Positions 30,242 to 39,334 of a stretch of 64,000 nt of DNA are shown in pieces. Source of the stretch: Pseudomonadota bacterium (GTDB lineage: Bacteria; Desulfobacterota; Desulfovibrionia; Desulfovibrionales; Desulfovibrionaceae); the NCBI GenBank assembly GCA_023460395.1, contig JAEWQB010000020.1, positions 1 to 64,000 of the forward strand, written 5' to 3'. The position numbers and the translations under genes were made by a program. Every line of letters begins with the position of its first letter. Position 1 is the stretch's first letter. Below the pieces are notes generated by a model. It ran no database searches, was not told the DNA's origin, and worked only from the letters and a program-made list of their open reading frames with translations.

Positions 30242-31243
30242 ATGCACGATATCCTTTCTCGCTTCGGACTCACCCTCGCCCAACCACGACACGACATCTG
30301 CATCCCCGGCAGCCCGGAACGCTGCGTGACACGTCTTGTTATTGAAAGCGTCCCTTCAGAAGGACAACGCCTCTGGCTGCTGGAACAACTTGCCCCGGCA
30401 CAGGCAGACCAGCGCGAAATCATTGGCATGCTTACCGCCCGCCTTGCCAAGGCACACGTTCCCGGCGTGCTTGCCTTCCGCCACACAGCGGATGGGACGT
30501 TCGTTCTCCGCCGAGAAGACGGACCATGGCAGTGTTCCCCGTTTATCACAGGGGAGGAATTACCCCGTCCCGCCTATATCCACGACCCGTGGCGGGGGAA
30601 CGCCATAGGTACGTTTATCGCGGCGCTGCAACAGGCATCGGCGCCTTCGGCCCCCGGCATAGCCATGTCCGTGGCGGAAAACAGTCCGGTTCCCCCCACC
30701 ACCACGCCCCCCCTGCCCCAGTATATTCTCGATCTTTCCCGCACGATTTCGCACCGCGAGCCGTTGGTATATCAACGCCTTATCCCCGTTCTGGCACACC
30801 TTGAGCCACTCTTTGCCCTATGGGCCGACATTCGCCCCGCACTGGCGCATGGCGACTGCCACCCGCTCAACATTATCTGGGGACCGCACGCTATTCGCGG
30901 TGTTATTGACTGGGAATTTGCCGGTGCGCAAAACATTCTGTACGACGCCGCCAACGCCATAGGCTGTGTGGGCATAGAACATCCCGATTCCCTCCTACGA
31001 GGGCTTGTTCCCGCCTTGGTGGCAACCCTGCGCAAGACCGGCGTGTTGCAGGACGAGCATCTTCTCCCACTGGCGTGGACAGTCTGCGCATTACGATTCG
31101 CATGGCTTTCTGAATGGCTGCGCAAGCGCGACCGCGAAATGGTGGAGTTGGAGCTAGATTACATGGACATTCTGACAGAACATGCCGACCGCCTTGTGTC
31201 ACGCTGGCGGGAAGCGTGCTCCACGGAAAACGGACGTTCATAA
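30242..31243 (+). CDS. Aminoglycoside phosphotransferase/choline kinase-fold kinase
   Basis: 333 residues of the APH fold. The catalytic loop HGDCHPLNIIW (near 205) and the metal-binding IDWEFAGAQN (near 223) are intact. The family includes kinases of small alcohols, sugars, homoserine and thiamine, so the substrate cannot be named. AGGAG lies six bases before ATG 30242. Glucokinase follows in the same direction after 180 bases, which may hint at sugar metabolism but not strongly. Confidence 0.8.
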   Translation: MHDILSRFGLTLAQPRHDICIPGSPERCVTRLVIESVPSEGQRLWLLEQLAPAQADQREIIGMLTARLAKAHVPGVLAFRHTADGTFVLRREDGPWQCSPFITGEELPRPAYIHDPWRGNAIGTFIAALQQASAPSAPGIAMSVAENSPVPPTTTPPLPQYILDLSRTISHREPLVYQRLIPVLAHLEPLFALWADIRPALAHGDCHPLNIIWGPHAIRGVIDWEFAGAQNILYDAANAIGCVGIEHPDSLLRGLVPALVATLRKTGVLQDEHLLPLAWTVCALRFAWLSEWLRKRDREMVELELDYMDILTEHADRLVSRWREACSTENGRS

Positions 31244-31422
31244 CACGCCGCACAAAAAAGCGCCCGCGCGTTACCTGAAGGAAGTAGCCCTGTCTCGCCA
31301 AGTCGCTCCCTGTCCGCCAGCCCCCAGTCTCCCCGATCCAAGGACACTGCCCGACTTGGTGGCTTTCGGTGTAAAAACGCGGTATGTACTGAGGTAAGAA
31401 CAGGAAAGAGCGGAGGAATGCC

Positions 31423-32397
31423 ATGCAACGCGTATTGGCGGCGGATATTGGCGGCACCAACAGCCGGTTTGCCAGTTTCGCTCTGGAGAAAGGCGTACTG
31501 AGCTTAACCGCCGTGGCGTGGCTGCCCACTGAGGCGGCACCAAGCTTTGCGCATCTTCTGGAACAGTGGCAGACCCGGCAGGAACAACCGGACCACCCCG
31601 GTCTTCCCCTTACTCCGCAAAACGCAGATGCCGCAGTGTTTGCCGTGGCAGGGGCAGTGCTGGCAGGACGCCGGGCCAAACTCGCCAATATTCCGTGGGA
31701 TATTGATCTTGATGCCCTGCCCGCTTCCGCCGGATGCCGTAACGCCCTGCTCATCAACGACTTCGCAGCGCAGGCATGGGCCTGTGCCAGCCCCGCAGCA
31801 CGGAACGCCACCACCATTTTTCCCGGAAAACCGGAATCGCGTATGCCCATTGCCGTGCTGGGAGCGGGCACCGGGTTTGGACACGCCTTGCTTGTTCCCA
31901 CAGAAAGTGCCCCGCTAGTGCTCGCTTCTGAGGGCGGTCACGCCCATTTTCCCTTCATCGGGCCAGACGAAACACGCTTCGCGGATTTTTTACGCGCGGA
32001 AACGGGGCGTCCGCAGGTGGTGGGGGACATGGTAGTGTCGGGAACCGGCATGCGCACTCTGCACGCTTTTTTCACAGGAAACCGCCACTCCGCGCGGGAG
32101 GTCACCGCGCGGCTTACGCCTGAAGCCCCGGAAGCCGAATGGTTTGCCCGCTTCCTTGGGCGTGCCTGTCAGGACTATGTATTGCACACGCTCGCTCTCG
32201 GCGGCGTATTTCTCACCGGCGGTTTGCTGGCGGGCAACCCCCTGTTGGTGCAGCACCCCGCGTTTATGCGAGAGCTGCACAGCAATGACCGCTATGGTGA
32301 ATTACTGCGCAACATTCCTGTTTTTCTGAATACCAATGAGGACTTCGGCCTGTGGGGAGCGGCACAACGTGGTGTTGAAATGCTGCGGCAGCACTAA
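31423..32397 (+). CDS. glk: Glucokinase
   Basis: Phosphorylates glucose to glucose 6-phosphate. The 324 residues match the bacterial Glk family rather than ROK proteins: phosphate-binding LAADIGGTNSRFASF at the N-terminus, LINDFAAQAWA near 107, LGAGTGFGHALL near 146 and EGGHAHFPF near 170. GGAGG precedes the ATG. It converges on the cation exporter gene. Confidence 0.92.
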   Translation: MQRVLAADIGGTNSRFASFALEKGVLSLTAVAWLPTEAAPSFAHLLEQWQTRQEQPDHPGLPLTPQNADAAVFAVAGAVLAGRRAKLANIPWDIDLDALPASAGCRNALLINDFAAQAWACASPAARNATTIFPGKPESRMPIAVLGAGTGFGHALLVPTESAPLVLASEGGHAHFPFIGPDETRFADFLRAETGRPQVVGDMVVSGTGMRTLHAFFTGNRHSAREVTARLTPEAPEAEWFARFLGRACQDYVLHTLALGGVFLTGGLLAGNPLLVQHPAFMRELHSNDRYGELLRNIPVFLNTNEDFGLWGAAQRGVEMLRQH

Positions 32398-32464
32398 CTT
32401 CGCCCTCCTCTGCAAAAACGCCGACAACCTCTTCCAGAAATTCCGGGCAGGTGAGGGAAGACGC

Positions 32465-33388
32465 TCAATCCATTCCAGATTGGCATTCGCCCTCTGCGGC
32501 GTTCCACGGGTCCACATGCACCAGAACCTCTGTAACGTCCTGACCTTCACGGAACAAAAGTTCCTCCACGGCATCCGCCACGGCATGGCCTTCCGCCACG
32601 GTGGCGGAACCGTCCACGCCAATGTGCATGTCCACCAGCAACCCTGTTCCCTGATACCGAGTGCGCAAACGGTGCACACTCCGCACGCCGGATACGGAAC
32701 ACGCCAGATCGTACAACCTGCCCACGACGTCCTTCGGCGCGCCTTGATCCACAAGGGCTGCGAGTGCCGGGGAACAGATACTCCACGCCGCGTACAGGAT
32801 GAACATGGAAACCACTATGGCCCCGACCAAATCGAGAAAGGCCCATCCCGGCAGCACCATGGACACCGCAACCGCCACGGCAGCGGGCAGGGAACTAAGG
32901 GCGTCGCTTCTGTGATGCCATGCGTTCGCCACAACGGACGAGGAATTTAAGCGTCTGCCCTCCCGCACTGTCCAGCGGTACAACGCCTCCTTGCTAACAA
33001 GCGAAACCATGGCAGCCGCAAAGGCTATGGGCCGGGCCGAATGCACGTTCCCACTCTGAAAACTCACAATGGCATCCCAGCCTATGCCCACCCCCGCCGC
33101 TGCCAGCAACAGGCCGATACTGACAGTGACCATGGTTTCCACCCGTGCGTGACCGTAGGGATGCCGTTCATCCGCCGGGGCGGACCAGAAATGGACTCCC
33201 ACAAGCAACGCCACATCGGTTATTAGGTCTGAAATGCTGTGCACGCCGTCAGCGACCACAGCACGGCTGTTTCCCGCCACCCCGGCTGCCACTTTGGCGA
33301 CAGAGAGGACAGCGTTAACCACCAGCCCCACCCACGTAACCTTACTCACCGCCGCAATATGCCGTTTTTGCTGCTCACTCTGTGCCAT
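32465..33388 (-). CDS. Cation diffusion facilitator (CDF) metal exporter
   Basis: Proton-coupled exporter of divalent metals, 307 residues. Six membrane segments carry the paired metal sites: DGVHSISDLITDVALLVG near 43 and NAWHHRSDALSSLPAA near 150 (H..D). A cytoplasmic CDF dimerisation domain follows from about 205 (SVSGVRSVHRLRTRYQG, DMHIGVDGSATVAEGHAVADAV). GAGGGAGT precedes the ATG. Inverted repeats lie 50-83 bases upstream of the start. Zn, Fe or Mn are possible substrates. Confidence 0.92.
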   Translation of the reverse strand: MAQSEQQKRHIAAVSKVTWVGLVVNAVLSVAKVAAGVAGNSRAVVADGVHSISDLITDVALLVGVHFWSAPADERHPYGHARVETMVTVSIGLLLAAAGVGIGWDAIVSFQSGNVHSARPIAFAAAMVSLVSKEALYRWTVREGRRLNSSSVVANAWHHRSDALSSLPAAVAVAVSMVLPGWAFLDLVGAIVVSMFILYAAWSICSPALAALVDQGAPKDVVGRLYDLACSVSGVRSVHRLRTRYQGTGLLVDMHIGVDGSATVAEGHAVADAVEELLFREGQDVTEVLVHVDPWNAAEGECQSGMD

Positions 33389-33437
33389 AGGATACTCCCT
33401 CAGCGCACACTACCAAAAGCCGTGGAGCTGTCTACCT

Positions 33438-33471
33438 GTGAAAGCGACTATCGCTTTCACACCACGTGGTG
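33438..33471. promoter_or_regulatory. Two adjacent dyads upstream of the CDF gene
   Basis: GTGAAAGCG-ACTAT-CGCTTTCAC (33438-33460) is directly followed by the palindrome CACCACGTGGTG (33460-33471). No T run follows, so they look more like an operator than a terminator. Confidence 0.4.
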
Positions 33472-33575
33472 CCGTGTGCAAAAGGAAACCGATCCCCCGG
33501 CGTAAACCGGGCACCTCACTTCCCGACAACGCGCAATGACCTGCGGTGTATAACCGCCCCTGCGGCGGACATATA

Positions 33576-33614
33576 AAAAAGCAGGCGTCGGGAAAAATCC
33601 GACGCCTGCTTCGT
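33576..33614 (-). terminator. Terminator of the nucleoside importer operon
   Basis: On the minus strand AGCAGGCGTCGG and its exact complement, with a seven-base loop, are followed by T. It lies about 150 bases after the ATPase stop. Confidence 0.85.
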
Positions 33615-33757
33615 TTTGCATGGACCCAAAAAACTCTTCCCATAGCCCGGCGCCATTCATCCCCGTCTGCGAATGACGCGCCGCCCGGTTGCCTCAACCG
33701 CTCTGCCGGACCACAGGACCGCATGGCGCGGGCTTGGGGAGCGGTAACTTCCTCCCG

Positions 33758-35353
33758 TTATGGGCCTACCGTGTCCGCATCTGGCGCGATACCTGCCATC
33801 ATCAGACCAATAGCCTCCACCTTGGCGGTGTCTGTCCGGGGGAACAGGGCCATAAACCGGCCCCGATACATGACAGCAACGGCATCCGCCAGTTGCAACG
33901 CCTCGTTGAGATCGGAAGTCACCAGCAATATTCCCGCGCGGGTGCGTGCTTCCAGCAACCGCTGCCACACTTCTTCCGTGGCGGAAATATCCAGCCCCTG
34001 CGTGGGGTTTTCCGCCACGATAATATCTGGCTGCCGGAAAAATTCACGCCCGATGACCAATTTTTGCAAATTACCGCCGGAAAGCGAACGCGCAGAGGCA
34101 TCCGCGTGACCGGGCTGGACGTTAAATTCTTCGATAATCTGCATGGTGGTTTCCGCCGCTGCCCGGCGGTCTAAAAACGGACCATGGGTAAAAGCGTGGC
34201 GCGTGGTCAGCAGCACGTTGTCCACAAGGTCCAGATAGGGACAGGTGGCAAGCCCCTGCCGGTCTTCGGGAATGTACGCCAACGACTTGCCCTTGCGGGG
34301 TGGGCGAGGATAGAAACGCTGCCATTCCAGTCCCAAAATTTCCACCTTGCCGCTCACGGGCCTGCGCAACCCGCAAATGGTTTCCACCAATTCGTTCTGC
34401 CCGTTACCCGCCACGCCAGCAATGGCCAGCACTTCGCCTTTGCGCAGCGTTAGCCGAATATTGTCCAGCCCGCCACCGGAAAGCGCTTCGATATCCAGCA
34501 CCACAGCCCCCGGTTCCACGGGCTGCGCGTCTACCGAAAGCATCACATCACGTCCCACCATGCGGTTAGCCAGCACGGTTTCATTGGGCACGTCACGTTC
34601 GTGAAATTCGTCCACCACCTCGCCCTTGCGCAAAATGGCAATTTCATCCGCCACTGCCAGCACTTCTTTGAGCTTGTGGGAGATAAACACCAGAGCCTTG
34701 CCCTGATCGGCCATGCGCCACATGGCCTCGAACAGTTGGTCCGTTTCCGTGGGAGTGAGCACCGCCGTGGGTTCGTCCAAGATAAGAATACGGCTATCGC
34801 GGTACAGCAGTTTAAGTATTTCGGTGCGCTGCTTTTCCCCCATAGAAAGATCGCACACCCGTGCGGCGGGATCTATAGGCAACCCGTAACGCGCCGCCAG
34901 TGCGGCAACCTCCGCTTCCATGGCACGCGGCGAGACAAAAAAACCACGTTCCTGCCCCAGTAACACGTTTTGCGCCACAGTCATGGATTCCACCAGCATG
35001 AAGTGCTGATACACCATGCCGATGCCCGCCTGAATGGCGTCACGCGGGGAATCAAACCGCACCGCGTGCCCGTCTACCCATATAGTTCCCGATGTTTGCG
35101 GAAACCTGCCGGAAAGAATGGACATAAGCGTGGATTTACCCGCGCCGTTCTCCCCCAATAGAGCCTTCACCATGCCGGGCCGGATATCCAGATGGATGTC
35201 GTGGTTGGCCCGCACTTTGCCGAAATGTTTGCTTATGCCATCCAGCCGCACCAGAGGTGGCAAGTGGGCAAAGGCTTCACGATTGGTCCGCTGATTGCCC
35301 CGCTGCTGGTCCTGTTGGTCTGTTTGACAGATGCTAGCCGTGCACTGCGTCAT
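33758..35353 (-). CDS. Sugar/nucleoside ABC importer ATP-binding protein (tandem ATPase)
   Basis: 531 residues with two ABC modules, as in RbsA and NupA-type importers. Module one has GENGAGKSTLMSIL near 59, LSMGEKQRTEILKLL and ILDEPTAVLTPTE. Module two has a degenerate Walker A (AGVAGNGQNELVE) and LSGGNLQKLVIGREF, and ENPTQGLDI where Walker B ends. That asymmetry is usual for the family. ATG 35353 lies four bases after the permease stop. The TTG-started longer frame would include the ribosome site. It is the last gene of the bmp-permease-permease-ATPase operon. Confidence 0.9.
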   Translation of the reverse strand: MTQCTASICQTDQQDQQRGNQRTNREAFAHLPPLVRLDGISKHFGKVRANHDIHLDIRPGMVKALLGENGAGKSTLMSILSGRFPQTSGTIWVDGHAVRFDSPRDAIQAGIGMVYQHFMLVESMTVAQNVLLGQERGFFVSPRAMEAEVAALAARYGLPIDPAARVCDLSMGEKQRTEILKLLYRDSRILILDEPTAVLTPTETDQLFEAMWRMADQGKALVFISHKLKEVLAVADEIAILRKGEVVDEFHERDVPNETVLANRMVGRDVMLSVDAQPVEPGAVVLDIEALSGGGLDNIRLTLRKGEVLAIAGVAGNGQNELVETICGLRRPVSGKVEILGLEWQRFYPRPPRKGKSLAYIPEDRQGLATCPYLDLVDNVLLTTRHAFTHGPFLDRRAAAETTMQIIEEFNVQPGHADASARSLSGGNLQKLVIGREFFRQPDIIVAENPTQGLDISATEEVWQRLLEARTRAGILLVTSDLNEALQLADAVAVMYRGRFMALFPRTDTAKVEAIGLMMAGIAPDADTVGP

Positions 35354-35357
35354 TTCT

Positions 35358-36278
35358 CTATTCTCCCGGCTCAATATTCACGCCCAGAGCGGCGGGAGCG
35401 GCCCGCCCCTTGCCCCGCGCGGAGGAAAAGAGCAGGACAATAATGGTCAGGGCATAGGGCAACATGAGCAGCAGCGAAGAGGGGAGCGTGGCTCCCATGG
35501 CCTGCAACCGCATTTGAAAGGCCATGATGCCCCCGAAAAGATACGCGCCGAACACAGCCCGGCCCGGACGCCAGAAGGCGAAGATAACCAGCGCCACAGC
35601 AATCCAGCCGCGCCCTCCGGTCATGTTGTTGGTCCACAGATGTGTGTACGCCAGCGACATATACGCTCCGCCCAGCCCCACCAGCACTCCACCGAAAAAG
35701 ACGCCCGCCCAGCGCAGCAAACGGGGATTTAACCCCGCGGCGGCACAGGCCGCAGGATTTTCACCAGCCGCGCCCAGCGCCATGCCCCACCGGGTGCGGT
35801 TCATGCACAGCCAAAACAGCGGAGGCACGCAATATGAAAGATACACCAGCATATCATGCCGGAAGAAAATTGGCCCCAACACCGGAATGGCGGAAAGCAC
35901 AGGCATATCGAAGGCTGTAAATCCCTCAGTGGAAACACCTACATACGGGGTTCCCAAATAGTCTGCCAGCCCCACGCCAAGAATAGTCAGGGCCAGCCCG
36001 GAAACGACCTGACTGCCCTGAAAGACCAGACAAACCACCCCGTGTACCAGCCCCAGCAAACCGGCAAACAGCCCTGCCATGCACAGGCCGATCCACGGAT
36101 TACCGGTAAAATGGGTGAACAGGAATGCGCCAAACGCACCAAAAATCATCATCCCTTCCACGCCCAGATTCAGCACACCTGAACGTTCTGTGAGCATTTC
36201 CCCCAGTGTGGCGAAGAGTATGGGCGTTCCCGACTGCACCGTCGCCGCCAATATGGGAATGAGCAGTTCCATACTCAT
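35358..36278 (-). CDS. Nucleoside ABC importer permease (second)
   Basis: 306 residues with about eight to nine membrane segments and the type conserved in BMP-linked importers: TPILFATLGEMLTERSGVLN near 18 and LGVEGMMIFGAFGAFL near 38, plus GENPAACAAAGLNP in the cytoplasmic coupling loop near 175. The start overlaps the stop of the preceding permease by four bases, and the ATPase follows closely. Together they form a heterodimeric channel. Confidence 0.9.
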   Translation of the reverse strand: MSMELLIPILAATVQSGTPILFATLGEMLTERSGVLNLGVEGMMIFGAFGAFLFTHFTGNPWIGLCMAGLFAGLLGLVHGVVCLVFQGSQVVSGLALTILGVGLADYLGTPYVGVSTEGFTAFDMPVLSAIPVLGPIFFRHDMLVYLSYCVPPLFWLCMNRTRWGMALGAAGENPAACAAAGLNPRLLRWAGVFFGGVLVGLGGAYMSLAYTHLWTNNMTGGRGWIAVALVIFAFWRPGRAVFGAYLFGGIMAFQMRLQAMGATLPSSLLLMLPYALTIIVLLFSSARGKGRAAPAALGVNIEPGE

Positions 36279-37387
36279 GGCCTTTTCCCTCCCTGCCCGG
36301 TTGCACAGTCCTCAGAGGCCGGGATGTCCGAAACAGACACGCGCTCAACCGCGTACCAGTTAAAAAACTGTCCGCCGAGCACGGTAATGAGCAGCAGTCC
36401 TTGCATAATTCCCGCAAAGGCGGCGGGCACCTGAAGCTCCAATTGAAGATTTTCCACACCCACCCGCAAGCCTGCCAACAGAAGGGAAAACATGGCGATG
36501 GAAGAGATACGCAACCGGGCGAGCCACGCCACCACAATGGCGGTATAGCCGTAGCCGACCACTACGTTGGGTTGCAGGCGGTTCAGCGTAGCCGAGGTTT
36601 CAATAAGCCCGGCCCACCCGGAAAGCACGCCGCATAGCACCATGACCAGCATTACCAGCACATTGTAAGGCATGCGGGCATACCGGGCAGCACGTGGATT
36701 TTCTCCGCCCGCCATGATCTCAAATCCCAGCCGAGTACGTTTGAGAAAAATCGCCAGCGCGGCAGCCACAGCCGCGCAAACCGCGCCGCCCCAGTGAACA
36801 CGCCCGAACAGTTCGCCAATAACCGCGCTTTCAGGGAACATTGCCGTCATTGGAAACCCGAAACTGGTCGGGTCTTTCCAGACGCCGTAAACTAAAAATT
36901 CAAGCAGCAGGATGCCTATGTAGTTAAACATCAGCGTGGAAATGATTTCATTGAGTCCGAATTTTTGCCGCAAAAACGCCGGAACAGCGGCCCAAAAACC
37001 ACCCAGCACCGCCGCCGACACAAACATTAGTGGCATGAGCACCCAGCCCGGTGTGCCCGGAAACGCAAGCACGGCCCATGTGGCACCAATGGCTCCCAGC
37101 GCGAACTGACCTTCTGCCCCGATATTCCACACCTGCATCCGAAAACAGACAGCCACCCCAAGTGAGCACAAAAAAATGGGAATGGCTTTAAGCGCGGTGT
37201 CTTCCAGAGCGTAGTCGTGCGCGAACGCGCCGTCCCACAACAGGAACAGGGCATGCATAAACGGCTTGCCCTGTATAGCCAGCAGCAGGCAACTTATGCC
37301 AAGCGAAAGAGCCAACGCTGCCAAAAAAATAAAAAAGGAGCCCCATCGAAGAGGCTCCTGTCGTTTTACAATCCTAAATCGCGGCAT
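36275..37387 (-). CDS. Nucleoside ABC importer permease (first)
   Basis: 370 residues. NIGAEGQFALGAIGATWAV near 92 and the coupling loop GGENPRAARYARMPYN near 225 are characteristic of the BMP-linked importer permeases. The chosen ATG 37387 lies 41 bases after the bmp stop, with GGAG about 13 bases upstream. The codons for residues 10-21 contain a complete terminator-like hairpin, noted separately. This may lower permease expression relative to the binding protein. Confidence 0.87.
   Translation of the reverse strand: MPRFRIVKRQEPLRWGSFFIFLAALALSLGISCLLLAIQGKPFMHALFLLWDGAFAHDYALEDTALKAIPIFLCSLGVAVCFRMQVWNIGAEGQFALGAIGATWAVLAFPGTPGWVLMPLMFVSAAVLGGFWAAVPAFLRQKFGLNEIISTLMFNYIGILLLEFLVYGVWKDPTSFGFPMTAMFPESAVIGELFGRVHWGGAVCAAVAAALAIFLKRTRLGFEIMAGGENPRAARYARMPYNVLVMLVMVLCGVLSGWAGLIETSATLNRLQPNVVVGYGYTAIVVAWLARLRISSIAMFSLLLAGLRVGVENLQLELQVPAAFAGIMQGLLLITVLGGQFFNWYAVERVSVSDIPASEDCATGQGGKRP
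37323..37359 (-). terminator. Terminator-like hairpin inside the first codons of the permease gene
   Basis: On the minus strand AGGAGCC, a ten-base loop and GGCTCCT are followed by TTTTTTATTTTTTT. It lies 70 to 106 bases after the bmp stop but within the permease reading frame (residues about 10-21). Confidence 0.6.
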
Positions 37388-37428
37388 GAGGCGAACGTCT
37401 CCGGCCTGCCCAGACACAAGTCCGGGCG

Positions 37429-38502
37429 TTATTCGTTGGAACCGACGACGCCATCGACAAACCACGTCATGCCGAGCAGCGCGTCGTCAGAGGCAACATC
37501 GCCAGCGGCTACGCGTTCCTTGCCGGACTGGTCCTTAATGGGACCGGCAAAGACCTTGAACGTGCCGTTACGGATTTCTTCCTTGCGTCCGTCCACCAGA
37601 GCACGCACCTCGGCGGGCACCATGTCTCCATAGGGAGCGATGTCCACCACGCCTTCGGAAAGTCCCCACCAGTAGCTACCGGAGCGCCATTCTCCTTTGC
37701 GGACTTTGTCCACCACGGTGGGATAAAAGGCGGCCCAGTTCCAGATGGCGGCGGTAATATGCGATTTGGGAGCAAAGCCACCCATATCGGAATTATATCC
37801 CACCGAGTAGGCACCGCGTTCCTGCGCGGCTTCCTGCGGGGCAGGAGAGTCCTGATGCTGCGCAATCACGTCTGCACCGGTATCCAGCAACGACTTGGCG
37901 GCTTCCTTTTCGGTAGCCGGGTCATACCACGTTTTTGTCCACACCACGTGCACCTTAACGTCCGGGTTCACCGCGCGTGCGCCGAGGGTGAAGGCGTTAA
38001 TTCCGCGAATAACTTCTGGAATGGGGAACGCCGCCACGTAGCCAAGCTTGTTGCTTTTGGTCATCTTCCCGGCAACCATGCCGGTAAGATACCGTGCCTG
38101 ATAGATGCGACCAAAGTACGCGGACATATTAGGTGCGGTCTTATAGCCTGAGCAGTGCAGGAACGTGATCTCTGGAAACTGGTTGGCCACTTTGAGGGTG
38201 GGGTCCATGTATCCGTAGCTGGTGGTGAAAATAATATCGAATTTTTTGCGAGCCATGTTCATGATGACCCGTTCGGAGTCCGCGCCTTCCGGCACAGATT
38301 CCACAAACGACGTGGTTACGCCGTCCATCTTAGCCACGGCCTGACGACCGAGATCATGCGCGTAGGAGTATCCGGCGTCGCCCACGGGCGAAACATAGAC
38401 AAACCCGACCTTAATGTCCTTGGCGGACGCCGTTTCCGCACCCAGTCCGCCAAAGGCGACCAGAGCGGTCAACGCGATAGCAACACCAAACAGCTTACGC
38501 AT
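37429..38502 (-). CDS. BMP-family substrate-binding protein (nucleoside importer)
   Basis: 357 residues with a signal peptide (RKLFGVAIALTALVAFGGL, cleavage after ASA). There is no lipobox Cys, so the product is probably periplasmic rather than a lipoprotein. The mature start KDIKVGFVYVSPVGDAGYS is the BMP/PnrA pattern, and FDIIFTTSYGYMDPTLKVA and HCSGY follow. The family binds purine nucleosides in well-studied members. GGGAGG precedes ATG 38502. It is first in the operon, 155 bases downstream of gpt, supporting a purine role. Confidence 0.9.
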   Translation of the reverse strand: MRKLFGVAIALTALVAFGGLGAETASAKDIKVGFVYVSPVGDAGYSYAHDLGRQAVAKMDGVTTSFVESVPEGADSERVIMNMARKKFDIIFTTSYGYMDPTLKVANQFPEITFLHCSGYKTAPNMSAYFGRIYQARYLTGMVAGKMTKSNKLGYVAAFPIPEVIRGINAFTLGARAVNPDVKVHVVWTKTWYDPATEKEAAKSLLDTGADVIAQHQDSPAPQEAAQERGAYSVGYNSDMGGFAPKSHITAAIWNWAAFYPTVVDKVRKGEWRSGSYWWGLSEGVVDIAPYGDMVPAEVRALVDGRKEEIRNGTFKVFAGPIKDQSGKERVAAGDVASDDALLGMTWFVDGVVGSNE

Positions 38503-38657
38503 TACATGCCTCCCGTGCTCCACACGCACAACGTATGAAATGATACCATGACCGACCCGGCATCCCGTTCAGGCAGTTCCCGGTAAGCGGACGCATCCGC
38601 CGGGCAACGCTGCAACGGCACCGGTTCCAAGAAAACCCGTCTTGCAGAGGTTGCAAG

Positions 38658-39146
38658 CTATCCTTCTTCCGACAAATTGACAATAGGCGCAACGAACTGC
38701 ACCTCTGAGTCCCACGGGAAGAGAATCCACGTGTCCTGACTCACTTCGGTGACAAACGTATCCACCATGGGGCGGCCTTTGGGCTTGGCGTAAACAGTGG
38801 CGAAGTGGGCCTTGGGCATCATGTCCCGCACCACTTTGGCGGTGGTTCCGGTGTCTACCAGATCGTCCACGATAAGCCAGCCCTCGCCGTCACCATCCAC
38901 ATGCTTAAGCACGCTCAGTTCGTCCTGATTTTTCCAGTTATAGCTGGAGATACAGACCGTTTCGATAAGGTGCACATCAAGTTCCCGCGCCAGAACCGCC
39001 GCGGGCACCAGACCGCCGCGCGTGATGGCGACAATGCCCTTAAAAGGGCCGCGCTCCAACAACCGCCACGCCAGCGCTTTGGCATCGCGATGCAGTTGTT
39101 CCCAAGAAACGGGGTACATTTTCCGATATCTGTCGGCTTTTGACAC
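38658..39146 (-). CDS. gpt: Xanthine-guanine phosphoribosyltransferase
   Basis: Purine salvage enzyme joining xanthine or guanine to PRPP. The 162 residues match the E. coli Gpt type, with the PRPP-binding [16 protein letters not shown] near 91 and [20 protein letters not shown] near 37. The start is GTG 39146, behind GAGAGGACGG. It lies directly upstream of the nucleoside importer, and guaB-guaA at the far end of the window use the same nucleotide pool. Confidence 0.93.
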   Translation of the reverse strand: MSKADRYRKMYPVSWEQLHRDAKALAWRLLERGPFKGIVAITRGGLVPAAVLARELDVHLIETVCISSYNWKNQDELSVLKHVDGDGEGWLIVDDLVDTGTTAKVVRDMMPKAHFATVYAKPKGRPMVDTFVTEVSQDTWILFPWDSEVQFVAPIVNLSEEG

Positions 39147-39334
39147 GGTGTTCCGTCCTCTCCCTTCGCGCTACTACGGCACATGATGAGCGTTAGCCGC
39201 CGGACAGACTGCAACACTCTGTGCGGCGGGAGCTGTGCGCGTTCTCCATAAAACGGGAGAGGCACATGCGGTTGGGCAGGTGTTTGCCGGGTTGCGCACA
39301 ATCTGTCAAGTATGGCGGCAGGTGCCGTCTGGGG

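Noticed and set aside
33410..33724. A 104-codon minus-strand frame after the importer operon
   Set aside because: It spans the strong terminator at 33576-33614 and has no ribosome site or recognisable domain.
33650..33730. tRNA-like stretch (CAGAGCGGTTGAGGCAACC on the minus strand)
   Set aside because: The D-arm-like string is not followed by an anticodon arm or T-arm, and no acceptor stem can be formed.
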